A DNA stretch of 64,000 nucleotides from Pseudomonadota bacterium (lineage in GTDB: Bacteria > Pseudomonadota > Gammaproteobacteria > Burkholderiales > Burkholderiaceae_B): assembly GCA_023440825.1 (NCBI GenBank), contig JAEXRL010000030.1, positions 301,651 to 365,650 of the forward strand, in the 5' to 3' direction. The notes under the pieces were generated by a model. That model made no database searches. It saw nothing but the letters and a program-made list of their open reading frames with translations, and was not told the DNA's origin. Position 1 is the first letter of the stretch. Every line of letters starts with the position of its first letter. Shown here in pieces: positions 15,812-24,355 of this stretch. Both the position numbers and the translations under genes were made by a program.

Positions 15812-16663
15812 TTAGGGAAGTTCGCCTTGTGTCAGGCGTACTTGAATATCCTGTAGTACAGCGGGTAAGTCGGCGACGCTGTCGATAAGGTAGTGGGGGG
15901 CAGCGCTCAGTAAAAGGCGTTCAGCATGCTCGCGGTAGGTGGCCAGCTCGTCCGGGCTGAGCTGTTGGAACGTTTGCCAGTCCAGTCCACAAGCATTGCC
16001 AGACAAACGTAGGCCTACAGTCCACATGCCTGCCGCACGGCCTTCCTGTATACCCGGTACGGTGTCATCAATTTTTACGCAAGCGGCCACATGACTGACC
16101 TCCAGCCGTATGGCGTTTTCCAGTGCCATGGCAGGCCAGGGGCGAGCCTGGCTTACCTCGTCGGCACAAACAGTTAAGTCAGTCTCAATACCCTGTGCGC
16201 TAGCATGTGCCAGCAGTACATTCATGACTGCTCTGGGGTAACCCGTGCAGGAACCTATTTTCAGGCCTTGCGCTCGTGCCCAGAGTAAGGTGCTACGGGC
16301 TCCTTTGATGGCTTGCGAAAGCAGGCCAACGCGTTCAATTTGCAGGGGCAGGAAGGTATCGTAAATATCTTGTGTATCGTCATCTTTACTGGGACGCTGA
16401 TGGTTTTTCTGGAATTGTTCTTGCAGGGCAGGCATAGCCAGCAAGCTATGTATGTGATCCCATTTGCTAGTGCCCATATTCTCTCGTGCCTGCTTCAGAT
16501 TTAGCGTTAGACCATATTGTGCGAAGGCATCGACTAGAATTTGCGTGGGTGCAAAGGAGCCGAAGTCTACGAGCGTGCCGGCCCAGTCAAAAATGAGCGC
16601 TTCCAGTACGGCGGGTGCCTGCGCTGGGGTCTGAGTACGTGTAAAGGTGTGGGGAGTAGGCAT
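15812..16663 (-). CDS. phnX: Phosphonoacetaldehyde hydrolase
   Basis: 283 residues from the ATG at 16663; the longer frame to 16789 would run into the permease gene. A HAD-superfamily enzyme that cleaves the C-P bond of phosphonoacetaldehyde to acetaldehyde and phosphate. The nucleophilic Asp26 lies in LIFDWAGTLVDFG and the Schiff-base lysine, Lys67, in MGTSKWDHI. The later GSCTGYPR, ARPWPAMALENAI and CVKIDDTVPGIQEGRAAGMW segments are also PhnX features. It starts 17 bp after the permease stop, with no strong ribosome binding site, suggesting coupling. It is the central enzyme of the operon. Confidence 0.93.
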   Translation of the reverse strand: MPTPHTFTRTQTPAQAPAVLEALIFDWAGTLVDFGSFAPTQILVDAFAQYGLTLNLKQARENMGTSKWDHIHSLLAMPALQEQFQKNHQRPSKDDDTQDIYDTFLPLQIERVGLLSQAIKGARSTLLWARAQGLKIGSCTGYPRAVMNVLLAHASAQGIETDLTVCADEVSQARPWPAMALENAIRLEVSHVAACVKIDDTVPGIQEGRAAGMWTVGLRLSGNACGLDWQTFQQLSPDELATYREHAERLLLSAAPHYLIDSVADLPAVLQDIQVRLTQGELP

Positions 16664-16680
16664 AGCTAATACGTTTAAAG

Positions 16681-18411
16681 TTAAATGGAAGCGGGGTGGC
16701 GCCAAGCTTGGGTACGGCGTAGGCTGGCTTGACTGGCCAGATGAATCAGCAGGCAAAATACCCCCGAGCTCAGCATAATGAGGGTACACATGGCGGCCGC
16801 CGGGCCGATGGAGCCCGCATCATCCATATTGAGCACGGCGACAGAGGCCAGCACGGTGTTCGGGCTATATAAAAAAACCACGGCTGAGACGGTGGTCATG
16901 GCCGACACAAAGAGGTAGCGGGCGACAACAAGCAAAGCGGGTAAGCACAGCGGCAGCGTGATTCTGGCCAAGGTGTCAAAACGAGAGGCTTTGAGTGACG
17001 CGGCAGCAGCATCCAGTTCGTTGGGCAGGGCGCGTAGGGCGGTTAGCAAGGTTAAGTGCGCGCTGGTGTATAAGTGCACGATGGTGCACAGCACGAGCAA
17101 ACTCATCGTGCCATATAAGCCACCCAGAGGATTGGCGGGATGATTAAAAAAGAAAATGTATCCCAGTCCTAGTACCAGCCCGGGTATGGACATGGGCGCG
17201 AGTGACAGCATGTGTAAAAAGCTGCTTAACGCACTGACAGTACGAGTACGCGCCGGAAGTTTTTCGCTGAGCCAAGCGCCTAGAAAAACGAGGCCAGTAC
17301 CCAGAGCAGCGGTATACAGGCTAAGTCTTAAGCTGTTGTGCCAGGCTAGCCAGCCGCCTCCGTCCATATTATTAAAATCGTAGGATTTCAGGCTAAGGCT
17401 CAGGTTGTAGGGCCAGAAGCTAATCAGGGATGCCCACACCGCCATTCCGACAATCAGGAGTATGGCTAGGCATATCAGTACGATTAGGGCGGTAAAGACC
17501 CGATCACGACGCGGGTGGGGAACGGGGCGATAGGCCGTTAACTGCGTGCTGCGTTGCTTTAGGCTGCGCTGACGCAGGTGCTGATCCAGAGCAAAAGTCA
17601 GGATGGCTGGAATCAGTAAGAGCACACCTATGGCGGCGCCTTTGGAAAACTGCAATTGGCCGACTACCGCTTTATAGGCTTCCATGGCCAGTACGTTATA
17701 GGATCCACCCACTACTTTGGCTACCCCAAAGTCGGTCACAGTGAGCGTGAACACTAGGCAGCAGGCTGAAAATACCGCATAGCGGCTATTTGCTAAGGTG
17801 ACAGTCAGGAATCGACGTAGCGCACCGGCTCCCATGGCACGTGCAGCGTCGTATAAGCGCATGTCGGTCAGCGCCAGGCCAGTGCTAAGGATCATTAAGG
17901 CATGCGGGAAAGTATAGAAAGCTTCGCCCAGCACGATGCCCCAGAAGCCGTAAATAGACCCTTCGCCTAACAGCCCGCGTAATAAGCCCTGATTCCCAAA
18001 CAGGTAAATTAAGGACAGACCTGGCATCAAAGAGGGGGCCAGCAAGGGTAGCAGGCCCAGACTACGGTAAAGTCCGGCGCCCCTGATGCAACAGCGTTGC
18101 AGTCCAAATGCAAAGAGGTAAGCGGTGGGGATAACGATCAGCACGGTGCTGAGCCCCACTAATAGGCTGCGTCCCACCATGGGCATAAAGCCAGTGCTGC
18201 TGACAATGTGTAAAAAGCCGCCAATTCCACTGAGTTGACCGTGTTCATCTTGCACAGCCCTAAGCAGGACAGCAAGCATAGGCAGACACAAAAAGACGAA
18301 CAAGATGAGTACCAGCGCCAGAAGTAGGAACAGACTCAGTCCACGTTCCACTAGTGCTGGCGTGGGCTGACGACGTAAATCCATCCACGGCATGGGCTTA
18401 GGAATAAGCAT
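16681..18411 (-). CDS. 2-Aminoethylphosphonate ABC transporter permease (fused double-domain)
   Basis: 576 residues and about twelve transmembrane helices. It is a fusion of two binding-protein-dependent permease units: the first about residues 20-275, the second about 305-565, each with an EAA-type loop (AARAMGAGALRRFLTVTL in the first and AAASLKASRFDTLARITLP in the second). This doubled layout is normal for iron(III)/AEP permeases. It overlaps the ATPase gene by 14 bp and precedes phnX by 17 bp, so the transporter and catabolic genes form one transcription unit. It carries aminoethylphosphonate across the inner membrane. Confidence 0.87.
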   Translation of the reverse strand: MLIPKPMPWMDLRRQPTPALVERGLSLFLLLALVLILFVFLCLPMLAVLLRAVQDEHGQLSGIGGFLHIVSSTGFMPMVGRSLLVGLSTVLIVIPTAYLFAFGLQRCCIRGAGLYRSLGLLPLLAPSLMPGLSLIYLFGNQGLLRGLLGEGSIYGFWGIVLGEAFYTFPHALMILSTGLALTDMRLYDAARAMGAGALRRFLTVTLANSRYAVFSACCLVFTLTVTDFGVAKVVGGSYNVLAMEAYKAVVGQLQFSKGAAIGVLLLIPAILTFALDQHLRQRSLKQRSTQLTAYRPVPHPRRDRVFTALIVLICLAILLIVGMAVWASLISFWPYNLSLSLKSYDFNNMDGGGWLAWHNSLRLSLYTAALGTGLVFLGAWLSEKLPARTRTVSALSSFLHMLSLAPMSIPGLVLGLGYIFFFNHPANPLGGLYGTMSLLVLCTIVHLYTSAHLTLLTALRALPNELDAAAASLKASRFDTLARITLPLCLPALLVVARYLFVSAMTTVSAVVFLYSPNTVLASVAVLNMDDAGSIGPAAAMCTLIMLSSGVFCLLIHLASQASLRRTQAWRHPASI

Positions 18412-19477
18412 GTAAAGCCTGTGCGGGAAATTGGATGTGGCATCGCGGGGCAGCGAGCTGATGGGTCAGGCGGTCGCCCAGATCGGCCGCTACAATGGCT
18501 TGCACCAGCAGGCCATGCATGCGTTCGGGGCGTAGCGTTAGCCGGTAGTAGCGGCCTAAAAATACACGGTCAACAATTTCCGCGAGAAACAGATTACCTG
18601 ATTCTTGTGTGGGAGCCCGTTCAAAGACCCGAATACTTTCAGGTCGTATAAAGAGTTTCCCCTGTGCATGCGGCACGGGTGTATGGACTTGCAAAGGAGC
18701 ATCCCCAACCAGTACGGTGGTAGGGGAGCGGTGGTGCTGATAGGTCAGCCAGTTTGCGTCTCCAATAAAGCCTGCAACAAAGGCGTTATTGGGTTGACGG
18801 TACAGCTCTTGAGGTGTGCCATATTGCATCAGGCTGCCCGCATGCATAACGGCGATGCGATCGGCCATCACCATGGCTTCTTCCTGGTCGTGTGTCACCA
18901 TCAAGGTGGTAATGGCCAGCTTGCGCTGAAGCTCGCGCAGCTCCTGACGCAGTCGTTCACGTACCTGTGCGTCCAGTGCCGACATAGGCTCGTCAAGCAG
19001 CAGCAAAGAGGGAGAGGGCGCTAAAGCTCGGGCCAGGGCCACGCGTTGTTGCTGGCCACCCGACAATTGTGCGGGGTACTTGTGTTGACTGCCGCTTAGG
19101 CCAACCAGATCCAGCATTTCCATCACGCGCCCTTTGACTGCTGGTTCAGTACGACGTCTTCGGCTTAGGCCATAAGCAATATTTTGCGCGACGGTCAGAT
19201 TGGGGAACAGGGCATAGGACTGAAACAAAATGCCGTAATCTCGTTGCTGTGGCGCAAAGTGTGTAATGTTGCGTCCGGCCATAATGATCTGACCTTCATC
19301 GCTGCTTTCCAGACCAGCAATGCATCGTAGCAAAGTCGTTTTACCGCAGCCTGAGGGGCCCAGTAAGCAGACCAGTTCACCTGCCTGTATGTCTAATGAA
19401 ATATGGTCTAGGGCTGTAAAGTGGCCAAATTGCTTATGCAGATTTTGTATCGAGATAAAGGCGGGGCTAGTAGCCAT
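18398..19477 (-). CDS. 2-Aminoethylphosphonate ABC transporter ATP-binding protein
   Basis: 359 residues. Walker A GPSGCGKTT at residues 40-48, signature LSGGQQQRVALARAL, Walker B LLLLDEPMSALD and the switch His in MVTHDQEEAM. The C-terminal 110 residues form a TOBE/OB regulatory extension (LFIRPESIRVFERAPTQ, then EIVDRVFLGRYYRLTLRPER). This subunit powers the fused permease encoded next, whose start overlaps its end. It is the first gene of the phosphonate operon, divergent from the LysR gene, and its promoter must lie in the 136-bp gap that also holds the LysR promoter. Confidence 0.9.
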   Translation of the reverse strand: MATSPAFISIQNLHKQFGHFTALDHISLDIQAGELVCLLGPSGCGKTTLLRCIAGLESSDEGQIIMAGRNITHFAPQQRDYGILFQSYALFPNLTVAQNIAYGLSRRRRTEPAVKGRVMEMLDLVGLSGSQHKYPAQLSGGQQQRVALARALAPSPSLLLLDEPMSALDAQVRERLRQELRELQRKLAITTLMVTHDQEEAMVMADRIAVMHAGSLMQYGTPQELYRQPNNAFVAGFIGDANWLTYQHHRSPTTVLVGDAPLQVHTPVPHAQGKLFIRPESIRVFERAPTQESGNLFLAEIVDRVFLGRYYRLTLRPERMHGLLVQAIVAADLGDRLTHQLAAPRCHIQFPAQALHAYS

Positions 19478-19507
19478 CCTGTCCTACCTTGCTGTGTAGT
19501 GGGCATG

Positions 19508-19532
19508 GCTAAAAGTATGGCGTGCTAAAGTG
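19508..19532. promoter_or_regulatory. Repeated GCTAAA(A)GT motif in the phn/LysR divergent region
   Basis: GCTAAAAGT at 19508-19516 and GCTAAAGTG at 19524-19532 form a direct repeat 16 bp apart, about 40 bp upstream of the ABC ATPase gene. LysR regulators commonly bind in divergent gaps of this kind, so this is a candidate binding region for the neighbouring regulator. The match to a LysR T-N11-A consensus is not strong. Confidence 0.3.
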
Positions 19533-19613
19533 GCATGTTTATGACAGTAGATCTAATTCCTGTAATACATGGATTTGATAATTTTGTTTTGAATTGTTTT
19601 TACAGGACTCGGT

Positions 19614-20480
19614 ATGCTGGCCTTAGAGCTTAAATCCTTTCATGCGATTGCATGCACCAACTCGGTCACTCGAGCGGCTAAAGAATTGGGTATTAGCCAA
19701 CCTACAGTCACCTCGCATTTACGTCAGCTAGAGTCGCGCTATGGCATAGAATTGTTTTATCGTCGTGGTAAAGGGGTGTACCTCAGCGAGCAGGGCGAGC
19801 AACTCTTGCCACAGGTTGAAGCCTTATTGCAGCAGGCCGCCCAGCTTGATTTTCAGTTACGTGATTTACGCGATTTGAAAAAAGGTAAATTGCGTATTGG
19901 TGCTACCGGCCCTTATTACATCATGGGCGTTTTGCAACAATTTGTCAGCGCCTACCCAGGGGTAGAGCTGTGTTTGAGCATGGATAATTCTCAACGGGTG
20001 CTCACCGCCTTGATGGACTACCAGCTTGATGTGATTGCCTCCTCGTTTCTGGTGGAGGATGACAGAGTGAAACGTATTTTGCTTGCCAGTGATCCGCTGG
20101 TAGTAGTGGTGCGTGCCGACCACCCGCTGGCTCATCAGGCACGGGTTAGTACGGCTGATCTGGTGCAATACCCTTTGCTATTGCGCGAAACGGGTTCGAT
20201 GACCCGAGAGTTAAGTTTGAAAGTGTTCAAGCGAGCGGGGCAGGCGCCTCAGCGTATATTGGAAATGGGTAGCCGAGAAGCTATTGCCTGGGCGATTGCA
20301 CGCGGTATGGGAGCCAGCTTACTGCCTTTGCGCGAGGTACCGCCGCATGCTGAGTTGCGAACAGTACCTCTGGCAGATATTTCTATCCATTCGTACGAGT
20401 ACGTGTATTGCCTTAAAGAGCGCATGCATGCGCATGCGATCCGAGCACTGCTAGAGCTTATCCAGCATAGCGTCTCGTAA
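19614..20480 (+). CDS. LysR-family regulator of aminoethylphosphonate catabolism
   Basis: 288 residues. The N-terminal winged helix spans residues 1-60 (LELKSFHAIACTNSVTRAAK, then ELGISQPTVTSHLRQLESRY), with the co-inducer-binding domain from about 90 on (GKLRIGATGPYYIMGVLQQF). It is divergent from the phosphonate transport and degradation operon, as in known AEP clusters where the LysR responds to AEP or a product. The start ATG or the second in-frame codon LALEL is consistent with typical LysR N-termini. Binding sites are expected in the intervening 136 bp. Confidence 0.85.
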   Translation: MLALELKSFHAIACTNSVTRAAKELGISQPTVTSHLRQLESRYGIELFYRRGKGVYLSEQGEQLLPQVEALLQQAAQLDFQLRDLRDLKKGKLRIGATGPYYIMGVLQQFVSAYPGVELCLSMDNSQRVLTALMDYQLDVIASSFLVEDDRVKRILLASDPLVVVVRADHPLAHQARVSTADLVQYPLLLRETGSMTRELSLKVFKRAGQAPQRILEMGSREAIAWAIARGMGASLLPLREVPPHAELRTVPLADISIHSYEYVYCLKERMHAHAIRALLELIQHSVS

Positions 20481-20490
20481 TATCTAACCG

Positions 20491-22452
20491 CTACAGCTTG
20501 GCCAATGCTGCTTGAAACTGTGCTCTGGCCTCTTGCCACTGTTTTCTTTGCTCACCCTCTTCAGTGCGTGTCTGGAGTATTTGATCCTCCTGGGTAGCGA
20601 GCTGATCGGTGAAACGCTGACCTAAGCTGCTTTGATCATTTACTGCACCCAGGTTTTCGCGTATGCGTTGCTGCTCCTTCACGTGATTGTCCAGGCGCTC
20701 TTGTACATCACGCAAGGTTTGCAGGGCTGCCTGCTCTTGCTGACGCAGACGGATTAGCTCAGGTAAAGCTTGTTGCAGTGCCGGGCTGAGTTCTGCTTGG
20801 CTCCATAGCTCCAGAGTATTAACATCTATCTCGTCCAGCTTGATCGACTGTGCCTGCAGGTGGCTAAAGACTGCCTGTACCTGCTGTGTTTGTCCTGCTT
20901 TCACAGGTACTCGCAAACGATAATTGGCAGTGCTTTCAGCTTGCTCGGCTTGGCTGCTAAATTCCCAGCCTGCACGCTTGGGGATATCCAGAATAACCAC
21001 GCTATCTTGGTCACTGGCGCCTTTTATGGTGTAGGTGATACTTTGTTTTATTGTCCAGCGTGTTTGCGCCAAGCCCTCGGCCAGTTTGGTTTGATTCAGT
21101 TCTCGGCTCTCTTGGCTCTGCTCCGAGATTTGAATCTTGTTGTCGCGAGCAAAGTAGATCAGTCGTGATTCACCTGCGGGCAGTCCGGCGAGTTCCGCAT
21201 CACCAACATGGCCGGACTGGCTATCGAATACCGTCATGATGCCAGGTGGCAGACTATTTCCCAGCGAGTTGTTGAGATAAATAGCAGCAGTGGGATGTGG
21301 GCTAGCTTGTCCCATCTGGTACACCGCCACACGCTCCGCTTGCAAAGCCTGATCTAGCAAGGGGACGACTACAGTCTGCCCTTGTGGAACGCTTACAGGG
21401 TCTGCTAGCTCAAACAACACCTGCGTAGCGCTTTCCTGACTTTGTGCCGCGTCCAGTTCAGGTGCTTCGTAGCGCTTGGCTGCACTGAGGCTTCTGGGAC
21501 GAGGTGCCATAGCCTGCATCTCCAGTCGACCGGCGGCGGCGTTGACGTCATGCAAAATTTGCTGCGTATCCGCTTGGGGAGCGCTGGTGCTGCCCACTGC
21601 AATGGGCAAGTAGGGCCTGACATTCCAGTACTGTTGTAAAAGCTCTTGCTGGTAGAGCACAGGATTGCCGGAGCTCAGGCTAAGCTGAACCTGCTTCCAG
21701 TCTTGACCTGTGGTGTTTTCTAAAATCGCCCAAGCCTGCATGCGGGCTTGATCCTTATTCAGTAGCAGACGATAGGTGCTCTTCCAAACGGGTGCCGCGA
21801 TCAGGTAACTGAGCTCCAGTTGATCGCTGGTGCGCTGCTTCAGATGCAGTTGAATATCACGGCTGTTTTCGTTAGTTTGATCGGCCAGCAATACACTGGC
21901 CGCTTGCAGTTGCTCTTGTATTTGAGGGTCCAGGACCTGCAGCTTGCTGTTGTTATCCAGAGCAATGGCATCGATATTGCCAGCGCTGCCTAGCAAGGAT
22001 AAAACCGCACTTTTTTGTGTTTCACTGTGCTGTATATCAACGCCCAGCACAATGCCTTCAAGCTCTTTGCCGCGAGTGTAAACACGTACCGGAACACCAC
22101 GCAGTTGAGCCGCCAGCTCGGGTAATGAACGTAGGGATTGGGCGCTAAAGGGTAGGTTTGCAAAGCTGTTGTCCAGCGCCGCCTGACCGGCTAGCGTCAT
22201 GGTGCTTAGCTGATTTTTGCCATCGCTGAGCATCAGGGTTTTGAGTACATCGTTAACTTGATGCAAAGGTACGCGCAGTTGAACCGGACCTTGTTCAGGG
22301 ACTTCTACGATCCGTACTATGTCGGCCAGCCCAGCAGTGGACAAAGTGACCTTTTTAATACTGTCCGCCCCGGCCGCATAGGGAACCATGCCTAGACTGA
22401 GAGTCAGGGCCAGATGAATCGGGTTTGGAAAGAACCTTTTGCGTGCTGACAT
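20491..22452 (-). CDS. DUF4139 domain-containing exported protein
   Basis: 653 residues from the ATG at 22452, which has AAGGTGG five bases upstream; a GTG three codons earlier is less likely. A signal peptide (HLALTLSLGMVPYAAGAD) is followed by a large beta-rich region with the DUF4139 core (TSDQLELSYLIAAPVWKSTY and LLNKDQARMQAWAILENTTG near residue 220, typical of the family). The last 80 residues form a Gln/Glu-rich coiled coil. The family is widespread in proteobacteria, periplasmic or surface-related, and has no settled function. The gene ends 10 bp from the convergent LysR stop and shares its upstream region with the prepilin peptidase gene. Confidence 0.75.
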   Translation of the reverse strand: MSARKRFFPNPIHLALTLSLGMVPYAAGADSIKKVTLSTAGLADIVRIVEVPEQGPVQLRVPLHQVNDVLKTLMLSDGKNQLSTMTLAGQAALDNSFANLPFSAQSLRSLPELAAQLRGVPVRVYTRGKELEGIVLGVDIQHSETQKSAVLSLLGSAGNIDAIALDNNSKLQVLDPQIQEQLQAASVLLADQTNENSRDIQLHLKQRTSDQLELSYLIAAPVWKSTYRLLLNKDQARMQAWAILENTTGQDWKQVQLSLSSGNPVLYQQELLQQYWNVRPYLPIAVGSTSAPQADTQQILHDVNAAAGRLEMQAMAPRPRSLSAAKRYEAPELDAAQSQESATQVLFELADPVSVPQGQTVVVPLLDQALQAERVAVYQMGQASPHPTAAIYLNNSLGNSLPPGIMTVFDSQSGHVGDAELAGLPAGESRLIYFARDNKIQISEQSQESRELNQTKLAEGLAQTRWTIKQSITYTIKGASDQDSVVILDIPKRAGWEFSSQAEQAESTANYRLRVPVKAGQTQQVQAVFSHLQAQSIKLDEIDVNTLELWSQAELSPALQQALPELIRLRQQEQAALQTLRDVQERLDNHVKEQQRIRENLGAVNDQSSLGQRFTDQLATQEDQILQTRTEEGEQRKQWQEARAQFQAALAKL

Positions 22453-22642
22453 GGAAACCACCTTGTTAACAGTAAGGCATTAATTATCTCGTATTGGGAT
22501 AGCTAAAGCGAAATGACGAAGTAAGCAGATTTTCCAATTGTGTTAAATAGTGTATGCCGGTTTGTCCTGGCATGTCTGGGCGTAGCGAACTGTCTCTGTT
22601 AGTATCGCTTAGCGTGTGGAGCTTGGTTTTGGGAGAGCTGTG

Positions 22643-23308
22643 GTGTCGGAAGTGCTGAATCTTGAACATGGCTTGGCCGCTTTGCTGGCCGTAACACTGG
22701 GGTTGCTAGCCTTACGGCCAGTGTGTTGGTGGGCGTGCTCTTTGTTGCGCGAACTGGAGCAACAAGGGCAGGCTGTGTCGCAAAGCTACAGTGGGCGTGC
22801 GCTTTTATGCCTGTTGCTGATTTTTTTCTTGGCGTTGGGCGGCATGGTATTTGGCTTGAGCTACAAGACAGCCGCGGTCACCGTGTTTGTGCTGTGCGTG
22901 CTGGTGTTGGCCTGGATTGATGCTGAAACCGGCTATTTGCCCGATGCCCTGACGCTACCTTTGCTATGGCTGGGTTTATTACTCAATGTACAAGCCATGT
23001 TTACCAGCCTTGAGCTGGCTGTGCTGGGTGCAGCCGGGGCTTATGTATTTTTATGGCTGATCAATGCGGGCTTTGTGGTATTGCGTAAGAAACAAGGCAT
23101 GGGGCAGGGGGATTTTAAATTGCTAGCAGCCTTGGGGGCCTGGTTTGGCTTGACTGCCTTGCCCCAGTTATTGCTTCTGAGCTCGCTGGGTAGCTTGCTG
23201 TATGCCTTGCTGCTTGCTTTGACAGGGCGCTGGCATGCAGGACGCTATCTGCACTTCGGGCCCTATCTGGCTGCGGCGGGCTTATGCCAGCTTTTTTTCC
23301 TGTCTTGA
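22643..23308 (+). CDS. Prepilin peptidase A24 (short form without N-terminal methylase domain)
   Basis: About 221 residues from the GTG at 22643, which has GGGAGAG five bases upstream; the open frame continues back to a GTG at 22616. It is an inner-membrane aspartic protease with several transmembrane helices. The two catalytic Asp are in LAWIDAETGYLPDALTL and in the GxGD-type GMGQGDFKLLAALGAW. Full PilD proteins begin with a cytoplasmic domain of about 70-100 residues carrying Cys pairs that N-methylates the pilin; here only a short basic loop separates the first helices, so methylation is probably absent. No pilin or Tad genes are nearby. It would cleave leader peptides of type IV or Flp-like prepilins encoded elsewhere. 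Confidence 0.8.
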   Translation: MSEVLNLEHGLAALLAVTLGLLALRPVCWWACSLLRELEQQGQAVSQSYSGRALLCLLLIFFLALGGMVFGLSYKTAAVTVFVLCVLVLAWIDAETGYLPDALTLPLLWLGLLLNVQAMFTSLELAVLGAAGAYVFLWLINAGFVVLRKKQGMGQGDFKLLAALGAWFGLTALPQLLLLSSLGSLLYALLLALTGRWHAGRYLHFGPYLAAAGLCQLFFLS

Positions 23309-23312
23309 CTGC

Positions 23313-24245
23313 TTAATACCCGGTTTCCCGGTTCACCACACCATCTAGTGGCTGGCCGGACTCTAGTTTGCGAATCCGCTCAGTAATCTGTTGTACGGCT
23401 CTGCCCGAGTGAGTGGGCCCAGAAATATGTGGGGTGACACGTATGTTCGGGTGGGTCCAGAATGGGTGTTCGGCGGGCAGGGGCTCAGTACGGAACACAT
23501 CCAAAATGGCTCCAGCCATGTGCTGGCTATCCAGTTGAGCGATTAGGGCCTGTTCATCCAGATGATGCCCCCTGCCTATATTGATTAAATAGCTGCCTGA
23601 CTGCAGTTGACTTAAGGTGTTGGTGTTTAGAATATCGCTGGTTTCCGGTGTTAACGGTAATACATTAATCAGAATTTTTGTGGCATTTAAAAATGCAGCT
23701 AAGCCGTCTTTGCCATGGTAACAATGTATGCCCTCTGCCTGTTTGGCTTGGCGTGACCACACATGTACGGGGTAGCCTAACTGCCGCAAGGTTTGAGCAA
23801 TATGCGCACCGACCCGGCCAAAGCCCATCACACCTATAGGCCAGTTTTCAAAAAAGGGGTAGGGAGCCGGCCCACCCCACTGTTTGTTTTGTTGCAGGCG
23901 TTCATACTGATTAAAGTTACGAGTAATGTGCGCAATGTAAAACAGCACGTACTCGGTCATTTTCAAGCCCATTTCTTCGTCGTCCAGGCGTACGACAGGC
24001 AAGGCGGCGGGTAGCGATGGGTTTTTAAGCAAGGCATCTACGCCCGCACCCATATTGAAAATAGCGCTTAAGCCCTGCACCTGGTCGAAGAAGTTTTCTG
24101 GTGGTAGCCACACTACGGCGTAATCAGCCTGGATAGTTTTTTCAGGCTCCCAAAAAATTGCCTTAAACTCCAAGCCTTGAGCGGCAAGCTGTTCCGCCCA
24201 TTTTTGGGCAATATGAATCTGGGGATAATAAAAAACGATGTTCAT
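23313..24245 (-). CDS. Glyoxylate/hydroxypyruvate reductase A-like 2-hydroxyacid dehydrogenase
   Basis: 310 residues from the ATG at 24245. NAD(P)H-dependent reductase of 2-oxoacids such as glyoxylate and hydroxypyruvate. The Rossmann fingerprint GFGRVGAHIAQTL is at about residue 142, NVLPLTPETSDILN and LINIGRGHHLDEQAL follow, and the catalytic His lies in TPHISGPTH near the C-terminus. The N-terminal FYYPQ and the early NMGAGVDALL match GhrA rather than phosphoglycerate dehydrogenase. It lies just downstream of the acnA terminator, so it has its own promoter in the short gap. The gene converges on the prepilin peptidase gene with 4 bp between stops. Confidence 0.87.
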   Translation of the reverse strand: MNIVFYYPQIHIAQKWAEQLAAQGLEFKAIFWEPEKTIQADYAVVWLPPENFFDQVQGLSAIFNMGAGVDALLKNPSLPAALPVVRLDDEEMGLKMTEYVLFYIAHITRNFNQYERLQQNKQWGGPAPYPFFENWPIGVMGFGRVGAHIAQTLRQLGYPVHVWSRQAKQAEGIHCYHGKDGLAAFLNATKILINVLPLTPETSDILNTNTLSQLQSGSYLINIGRGHHLDEQALIAQLDSQHMAGAILDVFRTEPLPAEHPFWTHPNIRVTPHISGPTHSGRAVQQITERIRKLESGQPLDGVVNRETGY

Positions 24246-24295
24246 ATGGATCTTTATACCGCCACACAGTGTTGAGAGTTGGTAGTCTACCCATA

Positions 24296-24337
24296 AAATC
24301 ACCCGCCCACCTGAATAAACAAGTGGGCGGGTGATTT
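24296..24337 (-). terminator. Intrinsic terminator after acnA
   Basis: A 15-bp perfect stem (24296-24310 with 24323-24337) around a 12-base loop, GC-rich in its core and ending in A/T pairs. On the minus strand the stem runs into ATTTTAT, the expected U-rich tail. It starts 19 bp after the acnA stop. Confidence 0.85.
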
Positions 24338-24355
24338 CTGGCGATGAAGCTTAAT

